A DNA stretch of 64,000 nucleotides from Hippopus hippopus. Lineage: Eukaryota; Mollusca; Bivalvia; Cardiida; Cardiidae. Under the pieces are notes generated by a model. It had not been told where the DNA came from, did not search any database, and saw only the letters and a list, made by a program, of their open reading frames with translations. The stretch spans positions 6,138,001-6,202,000 of the forward strand of contig OX328109.1 of the NCBI GenBank assembly GCA_946811185.2, in the 5' to 3' direction. This document shows, in pieces, positions 1 through 10,606 of this stretch; position 1 is the first letter of the stretch; each line of letters opens with the position of its first letter. A program made the position numbers and the translations under genes.

Positions 1-239
1 TGTGGTGTTGATGGGCGACGCCAGATTTAAAGTATCGCTAAGCTTGATTTGCAACGAATGATGTGATTAGATATCGACAAGTTAAAAATAGAAATGACGA
101 CGTATTTGTGATAAAAATAGTTTAAATTTTCTCAAGGAAAAACTGAGATCACCAATCAAAATGCTTCATGAATAATTCATTAGAATGAGGAAACGCCAGC
201 AAAATAATCCAGGGTCGATTACAGAATGAATCTAAACTG

Positions 240-632
240 GGTCAACGAGGATGCTATATATAAGCCCATGCTAAACTTGTGATCCCTGGCACGGAGCCAG
301 TTTTGACCCCAGGGCTATAATATGAAGAAACTTCTTAGAGGTCCATTAGATAAAGCTACATGCCAAATTCGGTAGCCCTGGGCCTTATGGTTTCAGACAA
401 GAAGATTTTCGAAGATTTTCAATATTTTTCGCTTTTGTTGCCATGGCAACCAGAGTTTTTGAAGGAATCAAATTCTTTCAAGAAATTCTGAAGAGGACCA
501 TGGCAGGATCATTTCTGTGAAGTTTCATCAAATTTGGATGTTTAGTTTCAGAGAAGAAGATGTTTGAAAAAAAGTTAACGCACGCATGCACAGACTGACA
601 GACGCACGACGGACACTTGGCCATGACATAAG
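240..632 (+). repeat. H1 Helentron-like repeat, truncated at both ends
   Basis: Matches the last monomer and 3' part of the full H1 copy at 11981-12823: the block with GACCCCAGGGCTATAAT, then TTGCCATGGCAACCAGAG, then a GAC-rich stretch with GGCCATGACATAAG. The 3' terminal hairpin is missing, and a MITE-B fragment begins directly at about 632. Non-coding. Confidence 0.75.
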
Positions 633-862
633 CCTTGTACTAAGCAAGACATCACTTTATTATGGATCTATAATATCCACTTTGTCAAATAACGGACTGA
701 ACTATGAGGCAGAACTATCCTTTGACACGCAGAAAATTAAAAGATAGCAAAAAGTTTCAGCCCATGTCAGCCTGCGCGGACTGCACAGGCTGGCATGGGT
801 CAAAACTTTTCGCAAATGCATTAAGCCCCCTTTCCACGAGCATGGCTCATTTATTAGTAACA
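632..862 (-). mobile_element. MITE-B copy, one end truncated
   Basis: Shares with other MITE-B copies the tract ATTATGGATCTATAATATCC, an internal inverted repeat around GTCAGCCTGCGCGGACTG, and the end GCATTAAGCCCCC...GAGCATGGCTCA. Abuts the H1 fragment. The small ORF over it is accidental. Confidence 0.7.
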
Positions 863-925
863 CAACTTCTGATTGACCAAACCCTTTGGTTTAGCCAATC
901 AGAAGTAGTAACTTACTTTTAAATT

Positions 926-1234
926 TGGAAAATCTTGATTTTATGGTTTTTAATGCGATTTTCAACATTATTTCAGTTATATCACGGCGGCCAGTGCACT
1001 TATCCATGTTTTCCTGGAATTCCTTTCTCATTACTCCACACAATATTCTTTCCATGCTTCCCCACATAACCATTGCCTAAACAATGATCAGCTGTGAGAG
1101 AGGAATGAATCCTGTCGCAATGATGATCATCAATCCTCGGAAAGAAATTGGCCAACCCAGGGATCAAACCAGCAACCTCCTTGAGTCCTGGATGCTACCA
1201 ACTGTGCTACCGAGGCTCGGCTGGAAAATCTTGA
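926..1234 (-). mobile_element. SINE-A with 13-bp target duplication
   Basis: A tRNA-derived SINE in reverse orientation. Its tRNA-like head lies at the right end (reverse-strand A and B boxes near 1165-1215). The body is TTTCAACATTATTTCAGTTA then GGCGGCCAGTGCAC. TGGAAAATCTTGA is duplicated at 926-938 and 1222-1234, so the element proper is 939-1221. The perfect duplication suggests fairly recent LINE-type retroposition. Confidence 0.88.
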
Positions 1235-1387
1235 AGAATAAGACTAAGAATGCTCTTTAGAATGGTTGGTGAACAGGACCCAGGACACACATAAAATTAA
1301 TGCAAATTTTAAAGCTGCCCTAGTCTAGAATGTTTTGCCATAAGAATGAGCAGAGTTATCATTATCTTCCGCTGGGTGGCAATTTTC

Positions 1388-2088
1388 AAGTACACAGCTA
1401 TATGATTTGGGCATTCTGGGTACAGAACCGGACTACTTTTTAAAACGACAACTGTTATTTAATTGAATTTCAAAATAAAACTAGAGCTGTCAATGAATGT
1501 GACTTAATACCCCCGCCAGCACTTTGACAGAAACAGGCAATTTTTTGTACACAGACGGACACACGGACGGACAAATGGACGGACACACGGACAGACAGGC
1601 TGATTCCAGTATACCCTCGAAAACATTCGTTTTGCGGGGGTATAATAAACGTTTACTCAATAAAACGCTACCTGGTACGATTCATTCAGCTATGGTCAGC
1701 TAGCATGTAACATATGCACCAGCCATTTATAAAAACAGTCCCTAAAGGCTTGGGTAATAAGCCCTGACACTTCTTGTTGATATGTCTGTGGAAAAACCCT
1801 GCACAAATCCTGGTTTCCCTAAAGTCTATATTTAGAAACTGTATTCAAAGGTGCGCAGTAAAACAAGAGTATTTGTGAAAACTACTTTTCTCTTTTGAAA
1901 TAATTAAATTTTCAAGATATTTGGAGTGAAAAAAAAGGCTACATTTTTCCACTGATGTATTGTTTAAAGCCATTTTCTCAATTGCTACTTTATTAGTGGC
2001 GTATTAATTTTATCCTGTACAGGATGGCGTGATGCGTCATAGCAGACAGGTCGAATTTTCGAAGCATATGACATGCACAGACAACGGC
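1388..2088 (+). repeat. Family K dispersed repeat, copy 1
   Basis: Resembles 28829-29105 in inverse orientation. Shared tracts include TTTGGGCATTCTGGGTACAG, AAAACGCTACCTGGT, GTGATGCGTCATAGCAGAC and GACATGCACAGAC. Copy 1 carries a short insertion at about 1487-1652 absent from copy 2. No coding potential; class unknown. Confidence 0.7.
1487..1652 (+). mobile_element. Short Helentron-like insertion within family K
   Basis: Starts ACTAGAG, has ATACCCCCGC near the left end and GCGGGGGTATAATAA at the right end, giving subterminal inverted repeats, and a GGACGGAC-rich middle. Comparison with the second family K copy shows the empty site. The layout is like the H1, H3 and L elements here. Confidence 0.6.
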
Positions 2089-2158
2089 AGAATCATAATA
2101 TGACAAAGGTAAAATCTTATTTCCTCAAAGGCTGCAATGCCCCAATAAATGTGCTTTA

Positions 2159-2226
2159 GCAGACAGCATAGATCAAGATCAGACTCCATAGAATGCACAG
2201 TCTGACCTTGGATCTACACTGCCTGC
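2159..2226. repeat. Hairpin repeat J
   Basis: Imperfect palindrome of about 68 bp: GCATAGATCAAGATCAGACT on the left pairs with AGTCTGACCTTGGATCTACA on the right. The same hairpin recurs at a dozen or so places in the window. Confidence 0.75.
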
Positions 2227-2327
2227 TATTGTGATAATTTTTCTAGGAAAACAAAGTTTGAAATCCCATTATTCTGGGTTATTTCTTATTCTTGCCAGGA
2301 AATGTCAGTTTTAATTCATTTACCAGT

Positions 2328-3242
2328 TTAACCCTTTACTGCACAATGCCGACTTTTGACGACCCTGGGAAAGAGGCCTTTTGAAAACACTGTGGGAAAA
2401 AGAGGAAATGCTGGTAACCAGCATTTTTTTTTTTCTTTTCTCACATTGTTTTCTACCCTATTAAAGAAAATTTGCACCATTTGAGCCATAATGAAATTGT
2501 CGTCTGCAATTTCTTTCAGTTTGTACAAGGTAAGATTTTGTCTTCTGGTACAGGGTTAACCCTTTACCACACAATCCTAATTTTAACTTGTCTAAAAAAT
2601 GAAGCCTTTGGAAAACATTGTGGAAAATGGAGAAAATACTGGTAACCAGCATTTTCTTCTTTTCAGACAATGTTTTCTACCATTCCAAAGGCAATTCACA
2701 TCATTTGAATAAGATTAAATTCATCACCTGCAAATCCCTTCTATTTGAACAAGTCTAAAATTTTATCATTTGATAAAGGGTTCACTCTTTATGAAACAAA
2801 AACATTTAGACTTGCCTAAATTGACAGCACTTAAGTCTTGCAGACGACAAATTAAACATGATTCAAACAAAGGAACTTGTCACTAAAAGATTCGAAAACA
2901 TTTCGGAAAGACATGAAAATGTTGAGTACCAGCATTTTCTCCTTTTCCCAAAATGGTTTTAAAGGCTTTCTTTTCCAGAGTTGTTAAAACTTGGGTTTGT
3001 GTGGTAAAGAGTTAACTCTTTACCAAACAGCAAAATTTTACACTTTTTCAATTTGAAAGCATTTTGCTGACGAGAAATTAAGTATGACTCAAAAATTGAA
3101 ATCTGTTTTTGGAATGAAAACATTGTGGGAAATGGAGAAAATGCTGGTTACCAGCATTTTCTCCTTTTCCCACTATGTTTTTAAAAGCTTTCTTTTCCAG
3201 GGTCGTTAAAACTTGGGATTGTGTGGTACAGTTCAGGGTTAA
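2328..3242. mobile_element. Chain of four MITE-A copies sharing TTAA junctions
   Basis: Four elements of about 230 bp lie end to end: 2328-2559, 2556-2784, 2781-3015 and 3012-3242. Three junctions are single shared TTAA (one decayed to TTCA). The first two are in one orientation (ends CCCTTTAC...), the last two in the other (CTCTTTA...). Each has the central hairpin (ATTGTGGGAAAAGGAGAAAA type, decayed in the first three). The chain suggests repeated insertion at the TTAA bordering an earlier copy. Confidence 0.85.
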
Positions 3243-3788
3243 ATTTAATAAAAACTCCATAAAGATATGAGAGAACTTTAACTACTTTTTTGTCTCAGCT
3301 GTCGAGATGATTACACCCAAAATCCCATAATTCATCTGCGCCAGCCTGATTGGTGGCAAAACGAAATCGATTCCAGGCCCGGAAAGTAAAATTATCTGGT
3401 TAAAATTTTCATCTGGCACTAGAATATAACAAATTTAAAGTATTGAAGCTGCGAGGAAATTGTGAGGAACCATTTAGAAAAGAATTTGAGTGCCTTCAAG
3501 TACTATCTCCTACAGGGAATTTTTTCATCATCTGAAGGCAGACGAATTTTGAAACAAATTTTTCCCCTGCAGACAAAAGCAGATGATTTAAAAGAAGTAT
3601 CTCTGAAAAAGATAGACAGCATAAATTTGCCAGCAAATAGGAAGGGGGCCTTAGAATAAATATGTCTACCATTTTTGACCAATCATAAATTTCTATTTAT
3701 TCATTTGTTAGCAGTACCTAAATGCTGGTCAAAAGCCAACACATTTAGCTATGCAAAAAAATTTGGAAAAAAAAATCTTATTTAAATT
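3243..3788. other. No recognised feature
   Basis: Unique-looking AT-rich DNA between MITE-A groups. An open frame of 65 codons at 3462-3659 (+) has no motif I recognise and no clear splice context, so I do not call it a gene. Confidence 0.5.
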
Positions 3789-4242
3789 ATTAACTCTTTA
3801 CCAAACGACAAAAATTTGGAGTCGTCCAAACAGAAAGCATTTGCAGGCAACAATTTAACTCTTTACCACACAGTCCCGACTTTTAACGACCCTGAGAAAG
3901 AAGCCTTTTGAAAACATTGTGGGAAAAGGAGAAAATGCTGGTAACCAGCATTTTCTCCTTTTCCCACAACGTTTTCTACTCTTTCCCCCCCCAAAATTTC
4001 AATTTTTCAGTCACTTTTATTTTGTCGTCTGCTAATGCTTTCAATTTCGACTAGTCTAAATTCTGACGTTTGGTAAAGAGTTAAATGTTACTGGATTATG
4101 TTTTTTTGCTGTGAACGGGTAGAAAACGTGCAGCAGAATGGAGAAAATGTTGGTTACCAAAATTTTCTTCTTTTCTCACAATGTTTTCAAAAGCTTTCTA
4201 TATCAGGAATGTTAAAACTCTGGACTGTGTGGTAAAGGGAAA
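3789..4242 (+). mobile_element. MITE-A split by a second MITE-A inserted at its internal TTAA
   Basis: The outer copy runs 3789-3854 and resumes at 4081-4242. The inner copy, in opposite orientation, is 3855-4084 and bounded by TTAA on both sides. The break falls exactly at the TTAA that intact copies show in GACAAATTAAATGTG, so the inner insertion duplicated TTAA. The inner hairpin is near perfect (TGCTGGTAACCAGCA centre) and the outer one has decayed, consistent with their relative ages. Confidence 0.88.
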
Positions 4243-4462
4243 ACCTTTAGGTACCAAACAATCCCGAGTTTTAACAAGCCATCAACAAAAAAACAATTTT
4301 TGAAAACATTGTGGGGAAAGAGAGAAAATACCAGCATTCTCTGTTTCCCACAATGTTTTCGAAATTATCAAAGAAAAATCCAATCAACTGAACCACTTTT
4401 TATTTGTTATCTCAAATGCTTTAAATTTGGACGAGTATAAAATTTTGTTGTTGTTAAAGAGA
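4240..4462 (-). mobile_element. MITE-A, diverged copy
   Basis: Starts ACCTTTAGGTACCAAACAAT and ends GTTGTTAAAGAGA. The hairpin has lost several bases on its left side. Follows the nested pair directly. Confidence 0.65.
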
Positions 4463-4530
4463 GCATTCTGTTCGCTTTGAACACTGTTAGAACCACCATT
4501 CTTAAAGATTCACTACCCTATCATCACCTA

Positions 4531-4863
4531 ATAGACAAGACAATGGTATGGTATGGTGTTTAACGCTGTTTTCAACATTATTTCAGTTATATCTCGGCGG
4601 CCAGTGCACCTATCCATGCTTTCCTGGGGTTTCTGTTACCAGTACTCCGCACAATATTCTTTCCAAGCCACTGGCTACTTTCCCACATAACCATCGTTGA
4701 AACAACGATCAGCGGTGAGAGAGGAATGAATCCTGTCGCAATGACTATCATCAATCCTCGGAAAGATATTGGCCGAGCCGGGGATCGAACTCACGACCAC
4801 CTGTTCTCAAGTCCTGTACGCTCCCGACTGAGCTACCAGGGCTCGGCAATATAGACAAGACAA
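4531..4863 (-). mobile_element. SINE-A with 13-bp target duplication
   Basis: Full-length reverse copy. ATAGACAAGACAA flanks it at 4531-4543 and 4851-4863. The head (GGGGATCGAACTCACGACC, reverse-strand B box, and GAGCTACCAGGGCTCGGC) is at the right; the tail TGGTATGGTGTTTAACGCTG at the left. Confidence 0.9.
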
Positions 4864-5032
4864 AGACTTCTACGAGGTGGATGACCCTGGGATTGTTCAC
4901 TGACTTCTCCTTACCTCTTTGTCCGAGTATACCATTAGAATGCTTGTGTGACCATTTATTTTTAATGTGGGAAAGCAGCCAGTGGCCAGGAATGAATTTA
5001 ATCATGTGCAATGTAAAGTACGTGTATTCATG

Positions 5033-5290
5033 TTAATCCTTTACAGGATGAGAATTTTTTTACTTACCAAAACTAAAACCACCAAATTCTGCACACAGCA
5101 AACTGAATGTTATTAAAGTAATGCTATTAGTCACTGAAAGGATGGAAAACAGTCATGTGGGAAAAGGAGAAAATGCTGGTTACCAGCATTTTCTTCTTTT
5201 GTAACCAGCGTTTTCTCCTTTTCCAACAGTGTTTTCAAAAGTTTTCTTTTTCAGGGTCATAAAAACACAGGATTATGTGGTAAAGAGTTA
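5033..5290 (+). mobile_element. MITE-A with a partly duplicated hairpin arm
   Basis: TTAATCCTTTAC at the left, GGTAAAGAGTTA at the right. After the centre GGTTACC the right hairpin arm occurs twice (two CAGC[AG]TTTTCT tracts 24 bp apart), which looks like replication slippage in the palindrome. Confidence 0.75.
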
Positions 5291-5639
5291 GAGATATACC
5301 AGGAAACCATGGATAGGTGCACTGGCCCGAGTGATATAACTTGAGTACAGTTGAAAAAGGTGATACATAAAAAAGGACTAAAAAAGTACCCCTTCCCCTC
5401 TTTGACTATCCTCTAGTTTATGGTTTCACAACAAAGTAAAGGGATTACATACATGTAAGTATATATTATAACCACATCCCACAGGTAAATGTACCACAAG
5501 TAGGTCAGACATGACAAAGAAATGTAAATATAAACACAGGATCTTCATTTCAAACGGGTGATTCATTTCCTCCCGCCAAAACAAACCGCCAAATTTTGAG
5601 ACAATGTCCTTTCTTTCAAAGGTGTCATAATTTGTTTGC

Positions 5640-5893
5640 AATGGAGTTTAACGCTGTTTTTAAAAGCTTAGGTCGTAAGTATCATGGTGGTCAGTGCACC
5701 TACTCATGCGTTCCCTTGCTTTCTCATACCCAGACTGGCACAACTTTCTTTCAAATCAACTGACTCCTTTTCTCACATGCATAAGAGGTGAGAGGCAAAA
5801 ATCACCAAATAGTAAGTTTGCAGCAATCAGATATCGATCCCACAACCACCAGGTCCAAGTCAGATAAGCTAACCACTGAGCTACCCAAAAAGG
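5640..5893 (-). mobile_element. SINE-B, reverse copy
   Basis: A second tRNA-derived SINE: GGAGTTTAACGCTGTTTTTA, then GGTCAGTGCACCTACTCATG, CTCACATGCAT, and a reverse tRNA-like head ending in ACCACTGAGCTACC. Other copies lie near 17440, 17855, 26090 and 37650. Confidence 0.8.
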
Positions 5894-6119
5894 CCAAATT
5901 TTGAGACAATATCCTTTATTTCGAACAGTGTCATAGCCCTACAGTTTGTAAGTACAGGGTAGGGGATAAAAATATAATATTGTCTGATTTATTATCTTTC
6001 TTATCAAAACATCTCCATACACTAATTTCTATGCTAAAAAACTGAAGGGACCCAGACAGAAACTTACTAACCTAAAAGTCAACCCCTAAAGTCCTTTCAC
6101 ATCTTCTGTTGCCTTTGCA

Positions 6120-6179
6120 GCTAGTGTAGATCAAGATCAGACTGCACAAAACTATGATCTTTGATCTATACTGTCCGCT
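6120..6179. repeat. Hairpin repeat J
   Basis: TGTAGATCAAGATCAGACTG on the left and GATCTTTGATCTATACTGTC on the right form an imperfect hairpin. Confidence 0.65.
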
Positions 6180-6479
6180 TTGCTGTGACATTCTGGATAA
6201 GAACAACCTTGCCATTTAAATAATATTGTAAGGCTCATACTTGGAAAATAAAGAGTTCCTTGAATATATTTGGCTCTCTATGGAATAAGACAATGAAGAC
6301 ACATCCTGTCAAAATGAATTAACTTCTCCATTTGCCACAGTATTTCTAAAGGCTGTGCATAAAAATCTATCATTCTAAGAGATGTAAGCTTGTCTAATCA
6401 CTATGAAGAATTGCTCAATTTCTATTTTGGCTTTGAAATTACTCAATTAGGAATAAAAAATGACTGCATTATCCAACTT

Positions 6480-7160
6480 ACAAGGCCACTCAGTGCTAAC
6501 TTAGGTATATCGTAAAGATGCTGTGTTCAGGGCCTCTCCTAAACCACAATGCAGTAAACAGTTATGCTCAAGGGCCACTAAGTGCCAACATCATTAAAAG
6601 CTTTGCTATGCAGTGTACAAGACCTCTTGACAACTACAGCAAAGAAAGCTACGCAAAGCAATACCTTGGGCCACTAGGTGCTAACAGCATTATGTACTTA
6701 ACTATGCAGTATTCAAAGCCACTGAGGTGTGATATGACTGAAATAATGTTGAAAGCGGCATAAAATACCGTTCAATCAATCAATCACGACCATTGAGTGC
6801 CCACAGCACATGTAGGCAAAGCCAATTGCAGTATCCAGGGCCTCTAAGTACGTAACCTCATCTTACAGTAAAAAGTATTATGCTCATTCACTAAAATTCA
6901 ACTTGAAAAGTAAGAGGTATAGATGTCATATCTTGCCTCCTGGGGGAGCATTGTAAAGCAATGCATCGACATTTCTGCAAACAATATTATCAAAACAGCC
7001 ATTACGTAATGGCTGTTTTAAAATTGCTGTCTTCAGGGCCTCATAATACCAATTGGGCAGTAAACAGTGCAATTCGATTCCATGGGCCACTAAGAGCCAA
7101 GATACAATAAGCAATATTGTGTTGAGGGCCTAGCTGCCTATGGGACAGCATAAGTACCAA
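6480..7160. repeat. Degenerate tandem repeat, about 48-bp unit
   Basis: The phrase GGGCCACTAAGTGCCAAC and variants recur at about 6482, 6529, 6572, 6620, 6668, 6717, 6787, 6838, 7035, 7082 and 7125, usually 43-50 bp apart and alternating with a TATGCAGT-like phrase. About 55 bp at 6730-6785 looks like a SINE tail (GACTGAAATAATGTTGAAAG, then CAATCAATCAATCA) lying within the array. Short ORFs over it are accidental. Confidence 0.6.
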
Positions 7161-7298
7161 TAGAATATTGTGCACCATTGGCCAAAAGTTTGTCGAACAC
7201 TAAGATAGAAGCTGATAAAGAATTGTACAGGAATACTGCATGCTCCTTTACCAGCATTTATAAATCCTGTAAAATTCTCTATTCTGTCTCTGAAATCT

Positions 7299-7515
7299 AC
7301 CCTTTACCACATGACTCAAGTTTAGACTGGTTCAAATTGAAAGCCTTTTGTAGACGACAAATTCAATGTATCTCAAAAGATGAATTCTGTCTCCGAAATG
7401 GAATTTAACATTGTGGGTAAAGGAGAAAATGCTGGTGACCAGCATTTTCTCCTTTTCCCACAATGTTTTCAGATGTCTTTTCTGTCAGGGTCAATGAAAC
7501 TGTGGTAAAGGGATC
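7299..7515 (+). mobile_element. MITE-A copy
   Basis: Left end ACCCTTTACCACATGACTCA, right end GTGGTAAAGGGATCA. Hairpin with GGTGACC centre. Flanking TTAA not preserved. Confidence 0.75.
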
Positions 7516-7765
7516 AGAGTACTGCATGTACATCATGTAATGCATTAAATGCAATATTCAGTGCCTAACAGGTAATATTTACAATGTTTTCTATCATCAA
7601 TAACAGACCATTTGTTGCCATGACTTAACTGAAATCAGTTCAATAATTCTAATAGATCTGAGGTCAAATCAATACATGTTTAAAACATGACATTTTCAGG
7701 TAGCCGAGTTCAATAGTTCAATTACCTCTTCACATGCAACATAAAACACAAACAGCTTCAGTGCA

Positions 7766-7833
7766 CAATATAGATTAAGATCAGACTAAATATTGCACAG
7801 TCTGATCTATATCTACACTGTCCATCTTAGGGA
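7766..7833. repeat. Hairpin repeat J
   Basis: ATATAGATTAAGATCAGACT pairs with GTCTGATCTATATCTACACT; diverged copy. Confidence 0.6.
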
Positions 7834-8112
7834 GTCTGTTCTTGATCTACTTTGCCTACAAAAATGACAAAAGTCAACAGTGCTTGGGGCTTCAAATGTT
7901 TACAACTGTCACGAGGGGGATGGTAGAAACGACCTTGTATAGTCATCATCACAATAAATTATGGCTATTTTTTCTCCATGACCTTGCATGGACAGAAAGA
8001 TGTCTCAACACTTATCCAACTAAATAACTTAAATGAAACTGTCAAGCCGATTGTAAAAAACTCGAATAATGCTACTTCAAACTTATGTTTTGGAGACAAA
8101 TACTTCCTTAAC

Positions 8113-8177
8113 GGACAGTGTAGATCCAAGATCAGACTGCACGTTCTGTGCAGTCTGATCTTGATCTACACTGTCCG
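8113..8177. repeat. Hairpin repeat J, best-preserved copy
   Basis: GGACAGTGTAGATC with ATCAGACTGCA on the left is complementary to TGCAGTCTGAT with GATCTACACTGTCC on the right; arms about 28 nt with a one-base bulge and a loop of under 10 nt. The most nearly perfect copy, so probably one of the youngest. Confidence 0.8.
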
Positions 8178-8274
8178 CAAAAGGTCAGTGAGTCATGCTT
8201 AGCAGGCTAAGGGTTAATCTCTTTACTAAACAACATTTTAGACTAGTCCAAAATGGAGGATTTGCAGACAACAT

Positions 8275-8490
8275 GTGGTGTCCGTGGTTAAGAGGTAAAG
8301 AGCTTCTTCTTCGTAGCTATTATGGTCCCGTGTTCGATACCCAGAAGCGGGTGTCAACTTTTGGGCCCTTCTTTGGCCCAAACATTCGGCGCGAGTACTG
8401 GTGTAGTTTCCAGGAAGCAGAATCCAGAGAGATTAGTTTAAGTTGCAAGAACTTGTTTCTCAGTCGATATAAAATATATATTTAAACTAT
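8275..8490 (+). mobile_element. SINE-C inside a truncated MITE-A
   Basis: Begins GGTGTCCGTGGTTAAGAGGT with tRNA-like promoter boxes (second box GTGTTCGATACCC). The body contains GGCGCGAGTACTGGTG, the end CTCAGTCGATATAAAATATA. A left MITE-A half (8213-8274) abuts its 5' end and the other half is gone. The second copy at 27119-27337 fixes the boundaries. Confidence 0.8.
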
Positions 8491-8506
8491 TTTGTAAAGA
8501 AGCAAA

Positions 8507-8735
8507 ATAACCCTTTACCACAGAATCGTCAGTTTTAAGGGACCTAAGAGGCCTTCTGAAAACACTGGGGGAAGCGAATAAAATGCTGGGTAACCAGCAT
8601 TTTCTTCTTTTCCCATAATGGTTTGTTACCCTTATCCCTATGCAAAACAAATTGCATGTTTGGAGTTAAATTTGTCATCTGCAAATGCTTTTAACTTGTA
8701 TCAGTCTAAAATTTCTGGTTTGATAAAGGATTTAA
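8507..8735 (-). mobile_element. MITE-A copy
   Basis: TAACCCTTTACCACAGAATC at the left, TTTGATAAAGGATTTAA at the right; hairpin centre GGTAACC with a few mismatches. Confidence 0.8.
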
Positions 8736-8971
8736 AATCACATGTTGTTAACAGTGCTTCCTCACAAAATGTAAATATAGATCTATAATATATATATCCT
8801 TTACTACTTGGCTTATGCTTGATTTAACAATCTCCCTGCCATTCTAATACCAGTACATTACAATTCTAACAATAAGCTATTTTTGGAGGTGTTAAAGTAC
8901 ATTAAATTATTCTGAAACTTTTTTAATTGCTTGGTAAAGGATTAACCCCATTTACCAATCAATCTTGCCAT

Positions 8972-9275
8972 GCCCTGGCAGCACAGGTAGCATACAGGAC
9001 TTGAAACAGGGGGTCGCTGGTTTGAGTACCCAGCTCATCCAATTTCTTTTCAAGGATTGATGGTAGTCATTGCTATAGGACTCATTCCTGTATCACCCCT
9101 AATTATTGTTTCGACAATGGTTACATGGGAAAGCAGCCAGTGGTTTAGGAAGAATATTGTGCAAAATACTGGTACATAGAATTTGCAGAAAAACTGGATA
9201 GGTGCACAGGCCACTACCATGTAATCGAAATAATGTCGAAAACAGCATAAAACGCAATACATTCAATCAATCAAT
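8972..9275 (+). mobile_element. SINE-A, forward copy
   Basis: tRNA-like head with B box GGTTTGAGTACCC, conserved GAAAGCAGCCAGTGG, and a CAATCAATCAATCA tail. Lies in the remains of MITE-A ends (GGTAAAGGATTAACCCCATT upstream). Behind it AGCTCGGCTTATCCAGTCAG-type text is tandemly duplicated (about 9292-9385). Confidence 0.75.
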
Positions 9276-9514
9276 CAAAATTTACTTACTAGCTCAGCCT
9301 ATCCAGTCAGTTTACAAAAATAAAATAATTTTTACACCAGCTCGGCTTATCCAGTCAGTTTACAAAAATAATATAACTTTACATCATCTCAAATCTAGGT
9401 TACTACGTAGGATAAGTATACAATTATTGTCACAGATGACAACCCCAGCAGCTCAGATAAGCCACCATTGTCACCCTTGGTAATTTTTATCAAAATTCTA
9501 AACTTGCTTTTTTT

Positions 9515-9745
9515 TTCATTGATTGAATGGTGTTTCAGGCTTCTTTCAATATTATTTAAGTTATATTGCAGCAACAGCTTGCATGTTGATAAATGCCCTG
9601 GATTTCACCAGTACAAGGCTAGGGCTTTGAAGTGTCTTACTCAAGGACACTCTCACGAAAAACTCAGTGCTTCAATTGAGGCTTGAACCTGGGGCCTCCA
9701 GGTTACAAGTCCTACACTTTACCACTGAGCCATGCAGAACCTTTT
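9515..9745 (-). mobile_element. SINE-D, reverse copy
   Basis: CATTGATTGAATGGTGTTTC at the left (tail in reverse), GGCTAGGGCTTTGAAGTGTC in the body, reverse B box CTTGAACCTGGGGCCTCC and ACCACTGAGCCATG at the right. Same family as 45053-45296. Confidence 0.75.
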
Positions 9746-9831
9746 AAAAGCTGTAGTTTGGCCTAGAATGACAGGTTAACTCTATACCAGAGGACCAAAC
9801 TTTAGACTAATCCAAATTAAAAGCGCAATTT

Positions 9832-9952
9832 AAAATTTTGAACTCTGTCTTCAATATGAAAAAGGCATTAGCAGAAGGCATTCATTTCATGTTAAATTTC
9901 TTGAAAAAGGCATTAGCCGAAATATTGAAGACAGAGTTAATAATTTTAAATT
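9832..9952. repeat. Inverted repeat, possible Penelope-like terminal remnant
   Basis: AACTCTGTCTTCAATATGAA near 9840 is the inverse of the text ending ATATTGAAGACAGAGTT near 9939. AAAAAGGCATTAGC occurs on both sides in direct orientation. The phrase TTGAAAAAGGC...AGCC is also at the edge of the GIY-YIG fragment at 50955-51410, the only basis for the family suggestion. Confidence 0.45.
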
Positions 9953-10073
9953 GTGTATGATTCATTCCCTTAAGAATATTAAGTGGATTTTATATCAAAT
10001 TAAAAGCATTTGCTGACAACAAATTAATTGTGGCTAAAGTAACGGTTATTATCTTTGAAGGTACACCAGGGTT

Positions 10074-10348
10074 GATAATATAAGCCAAACTCTGGCAAAA
10101 GGGGGTACAATGTATCGCCATGATGCATTATTTGAAGCAAGTCATCATTGATTATGGATCTATAAAATCCATTTGATCCGACAACTGACTGGATCATGAT
10201 GTAGTATGGTCCTTGAACATGCAGAAAATTTACAAATCGCAAAAAGTTTTGACCCATGTCAGCCTACACTGACTGCGCAGGCAAACATGGGTCGATACAA
10301 TTTGCAAATGTGTTAAAGCCCCTTTTCACAGAGCACAGAGCCTGGCTT
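10074..10348. mobile_element. MITE-B copy
   Basis: Ends: TATAAGCCAAACTCTGGCAA at the left and AGAGCACAGAGCCTGGCTTATA at the right. Interior with TTATGGATCTATAAAATCCA and CATGTCAGCCTACACTGACT. Confidence 0.75.
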
Positions 10349-10606
10349 ATATACTCTTTACTGAATGACAAAACTTTGGACTGGTCCAAATTGAAAGCAT
10401 TTAATTTTGCAGACAACATCAGATTTAGCTGAAATGATAGTATTTGTTCATGAAAGTGTAGAAAATTTTGTGGGAAAAGGAGAATATGCTGGATAAATTG
10501 ATTTAGTCATCCACTTTCGATATGTTGGAGTCTAAAATTTCATTGTATGGTGAAGGGTAAATATTTCTTATATCCAAGACCACAACTTCTTAAAGTTTTC
10601 ACATTA

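Noticed and set aside
3462..3659. 65-codon frame MRNHLEKNLSAFKYYLLQG...
   Set aside because: Sequence looks unique, but there is no known domain, no clear splice sites and length is within chance for AT-rich DNA.
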